The notes beneath the pieces were generated by a model, which searched no databases, was not told where the DNA came from, and worked only from the letters and a program-made list of their open reading frames with translations. DNA of 64,000 nucleotides from positions 27,443 through 91,442 of the forward strand of contig MKGP02000024.1 of the NCBI GenBank assembly GCA_001913845.2. Direction: 5' to 3'. This document shows positions 50,648 through 59,996 of this stretch, in pieces. A program made the translations under genes and the position numbers. How positions within the stretch are numbered: the first letter of the stretch is position 1; every line of letters starts with the position of its first letter. This DNA comes from Limnothrix sp. CACIAM 69d (GTDB lineage Bacteria > Cyanobacteriota > Cyanobacteriia > CACIAM-69d).

Positions 50648-53600
50648 CTAAACCGTGGCGGCTACCTTTTCCTCAGCGGGGTTGGCATTCGCTTCCGGCG
50701 TGTTCGCTTCCGACGGCGGCACCACTTGCCAGAACTTGGGCAAGCTGTTCGCCCAATCAGCCAAGATTGCCTTCGCCTTCGGGCTGCCGGTCTTTTCGGC
50801 ATGGGCTTCGATCAGCGTCTTCAGTTGCTCCTCGCCCGCCGGGGTGCAAACCCGCTGGATCTTGACGATTTCGCCGTTCACCTTGCCGGGGAAGCTGCCG
50901 TCTTCGTCGTAGCAGTAGGCCAAACCGCCGGTCATGCCTGCGCCCACGTTGCGACCCGTGGAACCGAGCACCACGATCGTGCCGCCGGTCATGTATTCGC
51001 AGCAGTGGTCGCCTGCACCCTCGATCACCGCTTGGCCCTTGGAGTTGCGCACGCCGAACCGCTCACCGGCCCGACCGCTGGCGTAGAGCACGCCGCCGGT
51101 GGAACCGTAGAGACAGGTGTTACCCACGATCGCGTTGTCTTCCGGCGCGAAGGTGGCTTCGGCGGGCGGACGAACGATGATTTCGCCGCCGTTCATGCCC
51201 TTGCCCACGTAGTCGTTGGACTCGCCAATCAGCTCCAGGGTCATGCCGTTGATGTTGAAGGCTCCGAAGCTTTGGCCGGCGCTGCCCACGAAGGTGAGGT
51301 GCAGATGCCCTTCAAAGCCCTTGTCGCCGTAGCGCTTGGCGATGTTGCCGGAAACCCGCGTGCCCACGGAGCGATCGGTGTTGACGATTTTGATTGTCTT
51401 GCTGACCGAGCCTTGGTAGCGGATTGCCCGTTGGATGTCCTCATCACCCAGGATTGCGTTGTCTAGCACCACATCGTTGCTGTGGGGGCGGGGGCTGTGG
51501 TTCAGCCAGGAGCGATCGCCCCGGGTGTCGGGCAGGTTGGTCAAAATCGACAGGTCGATCGCCTGGGTCTTGGTCAGGCTGGCATCTTCGCGGCGCTTCA
51601 GCAAATCGGCGCGGCCGATCACCTCATCGAGGCGACGGAAGCCCAACCGGGCTAGCAACAACCGCACTTCCTGAGCCACGAAGTAGAAGAAGTTGACCAC
51701 ATGGTCGGGAATGCCGGGGAACCGCTTGCGCAGGTGCTCCTGTTGGCTGGTGACACCCACGGGGCAAGTGTTCATGTGGCAAACGCGGGCCATGATGCAG
51801 CCCTCGGCGATCATCGCGATCGTCCCGAAGCCGAATTCTTCACCACCCATCAGGGCCGCCATCAACACATCCCAGCCGGTCTTGAAGCCACCATCGACCC
51901 GCAGGACGACCCGATCGCGCAGGCCGTTTTCCATCAGGGACTTGTGGACTTCTGCCAGGCCCAATTCCCAGGGGCTACCGGCGTGCTTGATCGAGCTGAG
52001 GGGCGAAGCGCCCGTGCCGCCGTCGTGGCCGGAAATTTGGATCACGTCGGCGTTGGCCTTGGCCACCCCGGCGGCCACCGTGCCGATGCCCACTTCGGCC
52101 ACCAGCTTCACGGACACCTTGGCGCGCGGGTTGATTTGGTGCAGATCAAAGATCAGTTGGGCCAAATCCTCGATCGAGTAGATGTCGTGGTGGGGCGGCG
52201 GCGAAATCAGGGTCACGCCGGGCTTCGATCGCCGCAGCATGGCGATGTAGGGGCTGACCTTTTTGCCGGGGAGCTGACCGCCCTCACCGGGTTTCGCGCC
52301 TTGGGCCACCTTGATTTCGATTTGTTCGGCGCTCATCAGGTATTCCGGGGTCACGCCAAAGCGCCCCGAAGCCACCTGTTTGATCGCGGAGCTGGCCGTG
52401 TCGCCGTTCCGCAGGCCCTTCAGGTGCGGGAAAGTGGCGGACAGGCCGTTTTCGTCCACATCGTTCAGGGTCGTGTAGCGGCGCGGATCTTCGCCGCCTT
52501 CGCCGGAGTTGGACTTGCCACCAATCCGGTTCATGGCGATCGCCAGCACCTCATGGGCTTCCGGCGACAGGGCCCCCAGGGACATGCCGCCCGTGCAAAA
52601 CCGCTTCAGAATCGACTCGATCGACTCCACCTCGTCCACGGAAATTGGGCTGCGGCTGGTGTCGAAGTCCAGCAAGTCCCGCAGGGCCGTGGGCGTGCGC
52701 TGCTGCAAATAGCGCTTGTAGACGCTGTAGTGGTCGTAGGCTTCCGTGCTGAGGGCTTGGGCACCGGGCATCCATTCGCCCTCGGGCGTTTGGGCCTTGA
52801 AGGCATCGACAGCCTTGTGCAGGGCCTTGGCCATTTCCGGCGAGTTCATGTGGTATTCGCCGCCCTTGCGGTACTGGACGAAGCCCATATTTTCCAACTT
52901 CTTGGCCGTCAGTTCGGGGAAGGCCGCCGCATGGAAGGTCATCACCTCTTGGGCCAGTTCCGCCACGCCCAAGCCACCAACGCGGGAAGGCGTACCCACA
53001 AAGGCCAGGTCAATCAGCTCGCGGCCAATCCCGATCGCCTCGAAAATTTGCGCCCCATGGTAGCTCGCCAGCAGCGAAATCCCCATCTTCGAGAGGATCT
53101 TCAGCAACCCGGCTTCCACGGCGGCCCGGTAGTTAGCCTGGGCTTGCTCGATCGAGCAGGCCGGCAACTTACCGCTGCCCATCAGGTTTTGGGTGCGATC
53201 GCTGTTCCACCAATGGCGGATGCTTTCTAACGCCAGGTAAGGACAAACGGCACTGGCCCCAAAGCCCACCGCACAGGCAAAGTGGTGGGTGCTCCAGCAT
53301 TGGGCCGTGTCCGCCACGATCGATACCTGCATCCGCATTCCTTGGCGGATCAAGTGGTGGTGAACCGAGCCGATCGCCACCAGCGGCGGAATATAGGTGG
53401 TTTCCGGCGACAGACTATCGGTGCGATCGCTCAGGATCAGGATTTCTGCGCCGCCTTGCACCGCTGCCACGGCCTGCTCTTGCAGAGCTGTAATCGCCGC
53501 CCGCAGACCCGCCGGGCCATCGGCCGTGCTGTAGAGCGTTGAAAGGGTGACCACTTGCATCCCCGACTCGGACAGCTTGTCCAGTTCCGCTTCATTCAGC

Positions 53601-55363
53601 ACGGGCGAGCTGATTTTCACCAGGCGAGCTGCTTCCGGAACAGGTTGCAGCAGGTTGCCGCGCCGCCCCAGGTGCATTTCCAGGGACATCACCAGCTTTT
53701 CGCGCAGGGGGTCGATCGGGGGGTTGGTGACCTGGGCAAACCGCTGCTTAAAGTAGTCGTAGAGCAAGTGGGGCCGGGTCGAGAGCACTGCCAAGGGGAT
53801 GTCATCGCCCATGCAGTAGGTCGGCTCCTTGCCGTTGGCCGCCATGTCCACAATCACCAGATCCAGATCCTCAGCGGTGTAGCCAAAGGCCGTTTGGTGT
53901 TGTAGCAGGCTGGCTTCTTCTCGGGTCTTGTTGGTCGCAAAGGGTTGGGCCGTCAATTGCTGCTGATGGTCGCGCACCCAGTCACCGTAGGGATGCTGGC
54001 GAGCCACCTTTAGCTTCAGATCCCAATTTTTGAGGACTTCACCGGCTTCCAGATCCACGGCGATCGCCTGGCCGGGGCCGAGCCGACCCTTTTCGAGGAT
54101 GTTCTCGATCGGGATGTCCACCACACCAGCTTCCGAACCCACAATGATGTAGTCGTCGCGGGTGATGCAGTAGCGGGCGGGGCGCAGACCGTTGCGATCG
54201 AGCGTGGCACCCACAATCTTGCCATCGCCAAACACCAGCAGCGCCGGGCCATCCCAGGGTTCTTGCACCCCGCGATAGTAGTTGTAGTAATCGACGATTT
54301 CCGGGTGATCGGCCAAGTCCGGCTGATTTTCGTAGGCTTCCGGCACCAACAGGGTGACGGCTTCCAGGATGCTGCGGCCCGATCGCACCAGCAGTTCCAG
54401 CGAGTTATCCAAGTTGGCCGAGTCGCTGTTTTCGTAGCTGACGATCGGCTTGAGGGCGTTCAGCTCCTCGGGAGTCCAATTTTCATGGGCCAAATCCGCC
54501 TGCTTGGCCAGCATCCAGTTCAGGTTGCCTAGCAGGGTGTTGATTTCCCCGTTGTGGCCCAGCATCCGCATCGGTTGCGCCAACGGCCAGCGGGGCATCG
54601 TGTTGGTGCTGAAGCGGCGGTGATAGACCGCCCAAGCGCTGGTGTAGTCCGGGTTGGTCAAGTCTTGGTAGAAGCGGCCCAAGACCTCCGATCGCACCAT
54701 GCCCTTGTAAATAATCGTGTGGTTCGACAGGGAACAGGCGTAGAACCCTACGGATTGGGAAGTAACTTTTGTATCATCCTCACCGAGTGCCCGCACCACT
54801 GCATTTCCGAACCGACGGCGCAGTTGGTAGAGTTGCCGTTCCAGGGCATCGCCGGTTAGGGTGGATTCAATAATCACCTGCTCGATCGTCGGCAGGTTCT
54901 CGCGGGCTTGGATGCCCAGCACCTCGGGGCGGGTGGGCACGACACGCCAACCCAGCAGGGTCAAACCAACCTCCGCGATCGTCGCGTCAATGGCGGCCTT
55001 GGTTTTGGCCAGCTTGTCCGCATCCAACGGCAGGAACAACATCCCCACCGCCGTACGATCGCGATCGATGGTCTTGCCTTCAGTGGCGGCCCACTGCTCA
55101 ATCAGGGTCCAGGGAATTGCCGTCATCACCCCTGCGCCGTCGCCCGAGTCGCGATCGGCACTGCAACCGCCCCGGTGCTCCATGCAGCCCAAGGCAATCA
55201 GGGCTTTTTCCACCAAGTCGTGACTGGCTTGGGCCTGGCGCTGGGCAATGAAACCCACGCCACAGGCATCGCGCTCCTCAGTCAGGTAGCGCAACCCGGA
55301 TTCCGGCATTACCGGCAACGGATTGCTGGAAAACACAGGGGCTTGGCTGGTGCGGTCACTCAT
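50648..55363 (-). CDS. glsF: ferredoxin-dependent glutamate synthase (Fd-GOGAT)
   Basis: 1,571-residue enzyme making two glutamates from glutamine and 2-oxoglutarate with reduced ferredoxin. The N-terminal glutaminase nucleophile is Cys34 in [14 protein letters not shown]; the preceding residues should be cleaved off. The central domain is followed by the FMN-binding synthase domain, with [48 protein letters not shown] (19 residues) and [15 protein letters not shown]. The 3Fe-4S ligands lie in [19 protein letters not shown]. The C-terminal beta-helix domain holds GMTGG repeats. Length fits the Fd form; no gltD-like small subunit is near. Nitrogen control by NtcA is usual for this gene, but no GTAN8TAC site was found upstream. 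Confidence 0.96.
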   Translation of the reverse strand: MSDRTSQAPVFSSNPLPVMPESGLRYLTEERDACGVGFIAQRQAQASHDLVEKALIALGCMEHRGGCSADRDSGDGAGVMTAIPWTLIEQWAATEGKTIDRDRTAVGMLFLPLDADKLAKTKAAIDATIAEVGLTLLGWRVVPTRPEVLGIQARENLPTIEQVIIESTLTGDALERQLYQLRRRFGNAVVRALGEDDTKVTSQSVGFYACSLSNHTIIYKGMVRSEVLGRFYQDLTNPDYTSAWAVYHRRFSTNTMPRWPLAQPMRMLGHNGEINTLLGNLNWMLAKQADLAHENWTPEELNALKPIVSYENSDSANLDNSLELLVRSGRSILEAVTLLVPEAYENQPDLADHPEIVDYYNYYRGVQEPWDGPALLVFGDGKIVGATLDRNGLRPARYCITRDDYIIVGSEAGVVDIPIENILEKGRLGPGQAIAVDLEAGEVLKNWDLKLKVARQHPYGDWVRDHQQQLTAQPFATNKTREEASLLQHQTAFGYTAEDLDLVIVDMAANGKEPTYCMGDDIPLAVLSTRPHLLYDYFKQRFAQVTNPPIDPLREKLVMSLEMHLGRRGNLLQPVPEAARLVKISSPVLNEAELDKLSESGMQVVTLSTLYSTADGPAGLRAAITALQEQAVAAVQGGAEILILSDRTDSLSPETTYIPPLVAIGSVHHHLIRQGMRMQVSIVADTAQCWSTHHFACAVGFGASAVCPYLALESIRHWWNSDRTQNLMGSGKLPACSIEQAQANYRAAVEAGLLKILSKMGISLLASYHGAQIFEAIGIGRELIDLAFVGTPSRVGGLGVAELAQEVMTFHAAAFPELTAKKLENMGFVQYRKGGEYHMNSPEMAKALHKAVDAFKAQTPEGEWMPGAQALSTEAYDHYSVYKRYLQQRTPTALRDLLDFDTSRSPISVDEVESIESILKRFCTGGMSLGALSPEAHEVLAIAMNRIGGKSNSGEGGEDPRRYTTLNDVDENGLSATFPHLKGLRNGDTASSAIKQVASGRFGVTPEYLMSAEQIEIKVAQGAKPGEGGQLPGKKVSPYIAMLRRSKPGVTLISPPPHHDIYSIEDLAQLIFDLHQINPRAKVSVKLVAEVGIGTVAAGVAKANADVIQISGHDGGTGASPLSSIKHAGSPWELGLAEVHKSLMENGLRDRVVLRVDGGFKTGWDVLMAALMGGEEFGFGTIAMIAEGCIMARVCHMNTCPVGVTSQQEHLRKRFPGIPDHVVNFFYFVAQEVRLLLARLGFRRLDEVIGRADLLKRREDASLTKTQAIDLSILTNLPDTRGDRSWLNHSPRPHSNDVVLDNAILGDEDIQRAIRYQGSVSKTIKIVNTDRSVGTRVSGNIAKRYGDKGFEGHLHLTFVGSAGQSFGAFNINGMTLELIGESNDYVGKGMNGGEIIVRPPAEATFAPEDNAIVGNTCLYGSTGGVLYASGRAGERFGVRNSKGQAVIEGAGDHCCEYMTGGTIVVLGSTGRNVGAGMTGGLAYCYDEDGSFPGKVNGEIVKIQRVCTPAGEEQLKTLIEAHAEKTGSPKAKAILADWANSLPKFWQVVPPSEANTPEANANPAEEKVAATV

Positions 55364-56242
55364 AGTGGATCGGGTGGACTAGGCGATCGGGGTGAATAAA
55401 AAAACAGACAGCGAGGGCGATCGAGCCACAGCGGCAATCAGGTAGCCGCTGCTGAGATCGATCAAGCTAGAGTCGATCGGATGCGATCGAAACTACAGAG
55501 TTTGCGTTATGACTGGGTTAAAAGACCGTCTGTTGAGCTTGGTCTTGAGTCCCCGGCAAAACGACCGGAATACATAGCCAGAGGGCCTTACTGATTGTCC
55601 GGTGAACGCGGTTGCACTGGTTGTATTGGCAACTACTGATTAGCACTGATCGGTAACGATCGTGTCAATCGCTGGCGGAACCGGCATCGGGAGCACGGGA
55701 TGAGCACGCGGGCGATCAACTTTAATCCCATGACCCAGTTCAATCCCATGGCCAAGGGCCAAAACTGCCGGAAGCAGAGCCAGTTAACCGCGATTGGGTT
55801 GGTCGGATCGGAAGATTGGTGCGCACATCCGCCAGCACAAATCGTCATTCATCGAGTCGTACAGATGACTGGGGAGTGAGGGGGTGCACCAAAATGATTC
55901 GAGCCTTCAGGATAGTCAGCAAACCCAATTCTAAAGAAACTGTAGCGCTTTAATCTAGATCGGCCCTTGGCGTTTATGCAACTGATCGGCCAACGATTGT
56001 CGATCGAATGCTGATTGGAATCGATCCGAGTTGCTGACCCAGTTGCCAAAACTGCCCGTTGAATGGTTCATCCTCGCTGCCATTTCCCCGCGAGCGAACA
56101 GACCCGGATAGGTTCCCCAGCCCCAATCCTGCCGTTGTTCAGATCCCTGGCGGCGATTCGACCCGATCGCGCTACACTTTTGCCAGGGTTGGCTTAGCCG
56201 CCCAGCGACCCGCGCCCTTCACTTTCGCGTCCCTGCTGTCCC
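55364..56242. other. long intergenic region between glsF and ccmK
   Basis: About 880 bp with the divergent promoters of glsF and ccmK. Only scattered short repeats are seen (for example AATCCCATGACCCAGTTC then AATCCCATGGCCAAGG near 55725-55760). No RNA gene, NtcA box or convincing small gene was found. Confidence 0.45.
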
Positions 56243-56554
56243 ATGCCCATTGCCGTCGGAACGATCGAAACCCTTGGCTTTCCCTCCATCCTGGCCGCCG
56301 CCGATGCCATGGTGAAAGGCGGGCGCGTCACCTTGGTGTTTTTTGACAAGGCCGAAAAGGGCAACTTTTTCATCACCATTCGCGGCCCTGTGTCCGAAGT
56401 GGAACGGGCCATGGAAGAAGGGATCAAAGCGGCGAAAGCGGTTTATGGCGGCCAAGTGATGAGCCACTACATCATTCCCCACCCCTACGAAAACACGGAG
56501 GGCGTGATGCCGATCGACTACACCCCCGAAAGCGAACCCCACCGCGTCACCTAA
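56243..56554 (+). CDS. carboxysome shell protein, CcmK-type (CcmK3-like)
   Basis: 103-residue single BMC domain that forms facets of the carboxysome shell. Begins MPIAVGTIETLGFPSILAAA with ADAMVKGGRVTLVFFDKAEK following; typical pore-loop residues (K-I/T-G-S-G) of CcmK1/2/4 are replaced by KAEKGN, which is why a CcmK3-like role is preferred. The C-terminus YIIPHPYENTEGVMPIDYTP is the CcmK3/K4 style. In other cyanobacteria ccmK3 and ccmK4 are side by side away from the main ccm operon, but here no second BMC gene follows: a MITE-like element and a Uma2 gene do. Confidence 0.85.
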   Translation: MPIAVGTIETLGFPSILAAADAMVKGGRVTLVFFDKAEKGNFFITIRGPVSEVERAMEEGIKAAKAVYGGQVMSHYIIPHPYENTEGVMPIDYTPESEPHRVT

Positions 56555-56618
56555 ACTTTCAATTATTTTTCTATTCAAACGAAAACGGGAATTGGATCGA
56601 GAGATCTGAGATAGCAAC

Positions 56619-56767
56619 TGAGAGGATGTCTGAGAAGCATCTTTCAGTACGGGCCAAGCATCAATTATCGTGGGGGCAAGGGGCTTAAGCCCCTTGTTTG
56701 CGTTGATCGCTGGAGCATGTTGATCGCTGGAGCATACAGAGTAGCAATTTTGGCTTTTCAGACATCC
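56619..56767. mobile_element. MITE-like element, family A, copy 3, with flanking direct repeats
   Basis: 149 bp. Ends AGAGGATGTCTGAGAAG and (inverted) AGAGGATGTCTGAAAAGCC; perfect palindrome CAAGGGGCTTAAGCCCCTTG at 56677-56696; a duplicated internal GTTGATCGCTGGAGCAT stretch. It is bracketed by the same 14 bp, TCTGAGATAGCAAC, at 56605-56618 and 56768-56781, as expected of a target-site duplication. No transposase is encoded, so it must be mobilised in trans if at all. Confidence 0.8.
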
Positions 56768-56809
56768 TCTGAGATAGCAACGCTGAAATGATCAAGGTGG
56801 AGCTGCATC

Positions 56810-57454
56810 ATGATTGCTCAAATTCAGCCTCCATTTCCGTCTCAATTCATGACCGTTTCGGAGTATTTGGCTTGGGAATCTGAGCAGCCCATTAAGCACG
56901 AATATATCCATGGGCAGGTGTATGCCATGGCGGGCGGAACCTTGCCCCATAACGATATTGCGGTGAACTTAACCAGCGCCCTGCGGGGATTTTTGCGGGA
57001 AACAGGCTGCAAAGTGCGAATGGCTGATGCCAAGGTGCGGGTTAGCGCTGCCGGGCCATATTTTTACCCCGATTTAGTTGTGAGTTGCGACGATCGCGAT
57101 CAACGGGCGATCGAGGCCATCAGTTACCCCAAATGCATTGTTGAAGTGCTATCCCCCAGTACCGCTGGGTTCGATCGCGGTGACAAATTTCGCTACTATC
57201 GCCGCATTCCAACCTTGGAAGAATACGTGCTAATTGATGCGGAAAAGGTGGGAGTTGATTGCTACTGCAAAACGAGTGCTGGGAAGTGGGAATTAACCGC
57301 ATATCCTGACGATGCAGCCGATCCAAATCAGCCGATTCTGGAGCTGCTGAGCCTCAATTTTGCTTGTCCGTTGTCGTTGGTTTACGAAGAGGTGGAACTG
57401 AGCCAAGCGATCGATCCAAATCCCATAGATTCTGCTCGATCGGCTGAATCATGA
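56810..57454 (+). CDS. Uma2 family endonuclease-like protein (DUF820)
   Basis: 214-residue Uma2/DUF820 protein. TVSEYLAWESEQPIKHEYIH (first motif), YAMAGGTLPHNDIAVNL, GPYFYPDLVVSCDDRDQ (the nuclease-fold YPDLVV core), ISYPKCIVEVLSPSTAGFDR and YRRIPTLEEYVLIDAEK. Acid and Lys-like residues of the PD-(D/E)xK fold are present. Starts soon after the family A element and its direct repeat, so its promoter may include element sequence. Biological role unresolved, as for the other three copies in this window. Confidence 0.88.
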   Translation: MIAQIQPPFPSQFMTVSEYLAWESEQPIKHEYIHGQVYAMAGGTLPHNDIAVNLTSALRGFLRETGCKVRMADAKVRVSAAGPYFYPDLVVSCDDRDQRAIEAISYPKCIVEVLSPSTAGFDRGDKFRYYRRIPTLEEYVLIDAEKVGVDCYCKTSAGKWELTAYPDDAADPNQPILELLSLNFACPLSLVYEEVELSQAIDPNPIDSARSAES

Positions 57455-57583
57455 TCACCCGTCTCTGTTCAGCGCGGATGCGCTCGATCGCCCTCTGCGC
57501 TGCCGCCACTGATGCAAGATAGGTGACTTGCGCTCCTATGGATGAATTGCTGGGAGCAACGACATTCTAGCTTTGAGGAGCAG

Positions 57584-57877
57584 TCAGTTTTCAGGTTTCA
57601 AAACTCCCGCTTCCAACTGATCAAGATAGATAAATTCTGGTGCTTTTACACCGGCTTGTTTGCGAATTTCTACCAACTCCGGTGACTCAAAAAACGCCCT
57701 AGCATCTTGAATTGAAGTCCAATGGGAGAAGTGAACAATTTTGTTGGGATCGCATTCATCCCGCAATACCTGATAGGAGCGCTCCCCTGCCTGTTGGCGA
57801 ATGTTGGCAGCGCCGTCAAAAATCGCTTTCCAAGTGGCGTAATCTTCCACTTCATGAATGATCAACACATGGGCCAT
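57584..57877 (-). CDS. ABM-fold (dimeric alpha-beta barrel) small protein
   Basis: 97-residue single-domain protein of the ferredoxin-like ABM/antibiotic-biosynthesis-monooxygenase type. It has VLIIHEVEDYATWKAIFDG, then RSYQVLRDECDPNKIVHFSH with WTSIQDARAFFESPELVEIR. The shape (central beta strand, two helices, HFSHW) fits small dimeric barrels. No catalytic residues can be picked, and the substrate is unknown. Starts ATG at 57875-57877. Convergent with the Uma2 gene. Confidence 0.75.
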   Translation of the reverse strand: MAHVLIIHEVEDYATWKAIFDGAANIRQQAGERSYQVLRDECDPNKIVHFSHWTSIQDARAFFESPELVEIRKQAGVKAPEFIYLDQLEAGVLKPEN

Positions 57878-57928
57878 GATGCAATCAACCTCTTACACGA
57901 ATATTAGGTGAAAAATCCCCAAGAGCAC

Positions 57929-58618
57929 CTAGGAGATGGCGCGATCGCCCATCGGCGCTTGGTGTTGCAGGAGGTGAACTACGGCTTGGGTGCGATCGCG
58001 CACGCCCAGTTTTTGCAAAATGGCATGGACATGCACCCGCACCGTGCCGGGGGCAATATGCAAGGTTTGGGCAATGTCTTGGTTGCTTTGCCCTTGAGCG
58101 ATCAGATGCAAAATTTCCTGTTCCCGGTGGGTGAGTTCCTCGATCGCCCCATGGATCAGGCGATCGCCCCGACTCGTCACGGTTTGAGGAAGGCTGGATG
58201 CGCCCGATTGGGCCATGGCCGCTTGGATTTGGCTGGTGGCCAGGTCGTCCCACCAGGAAGCCCCGGCGGCGATCGATCGCATCGCCAGAATCAACGTCTC
58301 GGCGCTAATTCCCTTGCGACAATAGCCGCGTGCTCCGGCGGCCACCAACCGGGCGATCGCGTCGGGTTCGGCACGGGAGGTGAGCACCAGCACAGGCAAA
58401 GCGGGCTGAATCTGCACCAGTTGCCGACAGGTTTCCACGCCGCCCAGCCCCGGCAACCCAATATCCAGTAGCGCCACCGCAAAACATTGTTGGCGAGCCA
58501 GCTCGATCGCCTGTTCGCCATCGGCCGCCGCCGCCACCTGCCAATCGGCTTCCTGTTGGAGCCGGATCGTCAGACCCAGGCGAAATAGTTCGTCGTCTTC
58601 AATCAGCAGAATTTGCAT
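57929..58618 (-). CDS. NarL/LuxR-type response regulator
   Basis: 229 residues from ATG 58616-58618 (MQILLIEDDELFRLGLTIRL). Receiver domain: E7/D8/D9 acidic pocket, phospho-Asp near residue 53 in FAVALLDIGLPGLGG, T/S in VLTSRAEPDA and K in YCRKGISAE. DNA-binding HTH of the LuxR type at the end: LTHREQEILHLIAQGQSNQD with IAQTLHIAPGTVRVHVHAIL. The frame is open upstream to 58915 but that part is not a receiver. Its start overlaps the end of the kinase gene (58599-59723) by 20 bp, so the two form a cognate operon. Located just left of kdpAB. Confidence 0.92.
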   Translation of the reverse strand: MQILLIEDDELFRLGLTIRLQQEADWQVAAAADGEQAIELARQQCFAVALLDIGLPGLGGVETCRQLVQIQPALPVLVLTSRAEPDAIARLVAAGARGYCRKGISAETLILAMRSIAAGASWWDDLATSQIQAAMAQSGASSLPQTVTSRGDRLIHGAIEELTHREQEILHLIAQGQSNQDIAQTLHIAPGTVRVHVHAILQKLGVRDRTQAVVHLLQHQAPMGDRAIS

Positions 58619-59723
58619 GGACTGCGGGGGTAATTGGCGGAGGACAAGCGGCCAGCTCCACCAGAAAGGTTGCGCCTTGGGGCGATCGATTCTCTGCCCA
58701 GATTCTACCGCCGTGGGCTTCAACGATTTGGCGGCTGAGATAAAGCCCCAAGCCGGAGCCGGTGAGCTGCCGATCGCTGCCCGCTTGATAGAACCGATCG
58801 AACAGCTTGGGCAGCGCCGCCGGGGGAATACCGGGGCCCGAGTCCGAAACCTCCAGCCGGTGGCAAGACCCGAGCGATCGCAACTGCACCAAAATTTGCG
58901 AGTCGCGCGGCGCATGGTTCAGGGCGTTCAGCAACAAGTTATCGATCGCCCGTTCCAACTGCAAGGCATCGGCCGCCACCCAAAAGCTGGCCCAAAAGCC
59001 CGAGTCGCCGCGCTCTAGGCGAATCGTGACCCGCCGCCCCGCCGCCAACACCCGCAACGGCGCGATCGCCCGTTCCGCCAGCTCCCCCAACTCCCAAGGC
59101 TGGCGATCGAGCAAAACCCCTTCCGCGTCGTTGCGATAGATTTCCAAGACGCTTTCCAGCAGGCGCAAGCTGTTGCGATGGCTGCGTAACATCACCGCCA
59201 GTACCTGTTGCTGTTGTTCGGTGGCGGGGCCCAGTTGCTGGGCTTGGAAGGCTTCCAGGGTGGCGATCGCCCCGAGCAGCGGCGTTTTTAGGTCGTGGGT
59301 CAAGGTGGCAGCAAAGTCTTCGCGCAGTTGGGCGAGCTGGCTTTGGGCGGTCAGTTGGGCCTGTTGTTGGGCCAGCCGGGTGCGATCGCGCCGGGCCCGA
59401 TCGCTCAACAGGGCCGTGACCAACAGGGCCAAGCCCACCAACAACCGATTGGTGATGGCGGCCGGTGAACCCATCACCCCGGCCGGGATCCACAAATTCA
59501 GCAACACCAGCCCGATCGCCCCCAGGGTGACAACCATGGTGGTTTTGGGCCGACCATAGGCCCCCACCAGCCCGACCGGAACCACATACAAGTAGCCCAA
59601 CACGTAATCGGTGGGGGTCAAAAACTCAGCGGCGATCGCCAGCGCCGTCCAAAGCACCGTGGCGCTTGCGATCCAAACCCGTTGCCGGGCGAAAGGGGCT
59701 GACGAGGGCGATCGCCGAGTCAT
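58599..59723 (-). CDS. membrane sensor histidine kinase
   Basis: 374 residues. Three or four transmembrane helices at about 16-110 (IASATVLWTALAIAAEFLTP, YLYVVPVGLVGAYG, MVVTLGAIGLVLLNLWIPAG, LLVGLALLVTALL) with no large extracellular loop. They are followed by a short coiled coil, HisKA with LTHDLKTPLLGAIATLEA (phospho-His near 144), and HATPase motifs N (NLLLNALNHAPR), G1 (VSDSGPGIPPAALP), F (LFDRFYQ) and G2 (GSGLGLYLS). Partner of the LuxR-type regulator, which overlaps it by 20 bp. It lies directly opposite kdpA, but lacks the Usp-like KdpD sensor region, so its link to potassium is only positional. Confidence 0.9.
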   Translation of the reverse strand: MTRRSPSSAPFARQRVWIASATVLWTALAIAAEFLTPTDYVLGYLYVVPVGLVGAYGRPKTTMVVTLGAIGLVLLNLWIPAGVMGSPAAITNRLLVGLALLVTALLSDRARRDRTRLAQQQAQLTAQSQLAQLREDFAATLTHDLKTPLLGAIATLEAFQAQQLGPATEQQQQVLAVMLRSHRNSLRLLESVLEIYRNDAEGVLLDRQPWELGELAERAIAPLRVLAAGRRVTIRLERGDSGFWASFWVAADALQLERAIDNLLLNALNHAPRDSQILVQLRSLGSCHRLEVSDSGPGIPPAALPKLFDRFYQAGSDRQLTGSGLGLYLSRQIVEAHGGRIWAENRSPQGATFLVELAACPPPITPAVHANSAD

Positions 59724-59996
59724 GGCATTGTCCTGAGGTTGGCAGTGAGGTAGCGCTGCGAGATCGTGGGGGCAAGGGGCTTAAGCCCCTTGTCTGGCCG
59801 GCTGATGGGGCAATCGATCGGTCAAGTGGCAGGCTAAACGATTGGTATAGATCGACGATCGACTAGGCCTGATGTTTAGACCGATTGATAGATGGCGGAT
59901 TCGGGGCGATCGCCCGACGATCAAGGGAATTCCCCAGCAACCGCGATGGGGCTGATGGGGGTCTAGTCTTTCGTCCGATCGAGCGATCGGGTCTTT
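59724..59996. promoter_or_regulatory. divergent control region between kinase operon and kdpA, with palindrome
   Basis: About 270 bp shared by the two operons. The perfect palindrome CAAGGGGCTTAAGCCCCTTG is at 59773-59792, here without recognisable element ends on either side (only GATCGTGGGGG remains before it). No clear -35/-10 pair for kdpA was found. Confidence 0.5.

Noticed and set aside
51701..53230. 509-residue frame opposite glsF
   Set aside because: Shadow frame produced by GC-rich codon bias of glsF; no domain, His/Gly/Arg-rich composition.
55364..56242. NtcA binding site for glsF
   Set aside because: Expected from biology, but no GTAN8TAC motif could be found by eye.
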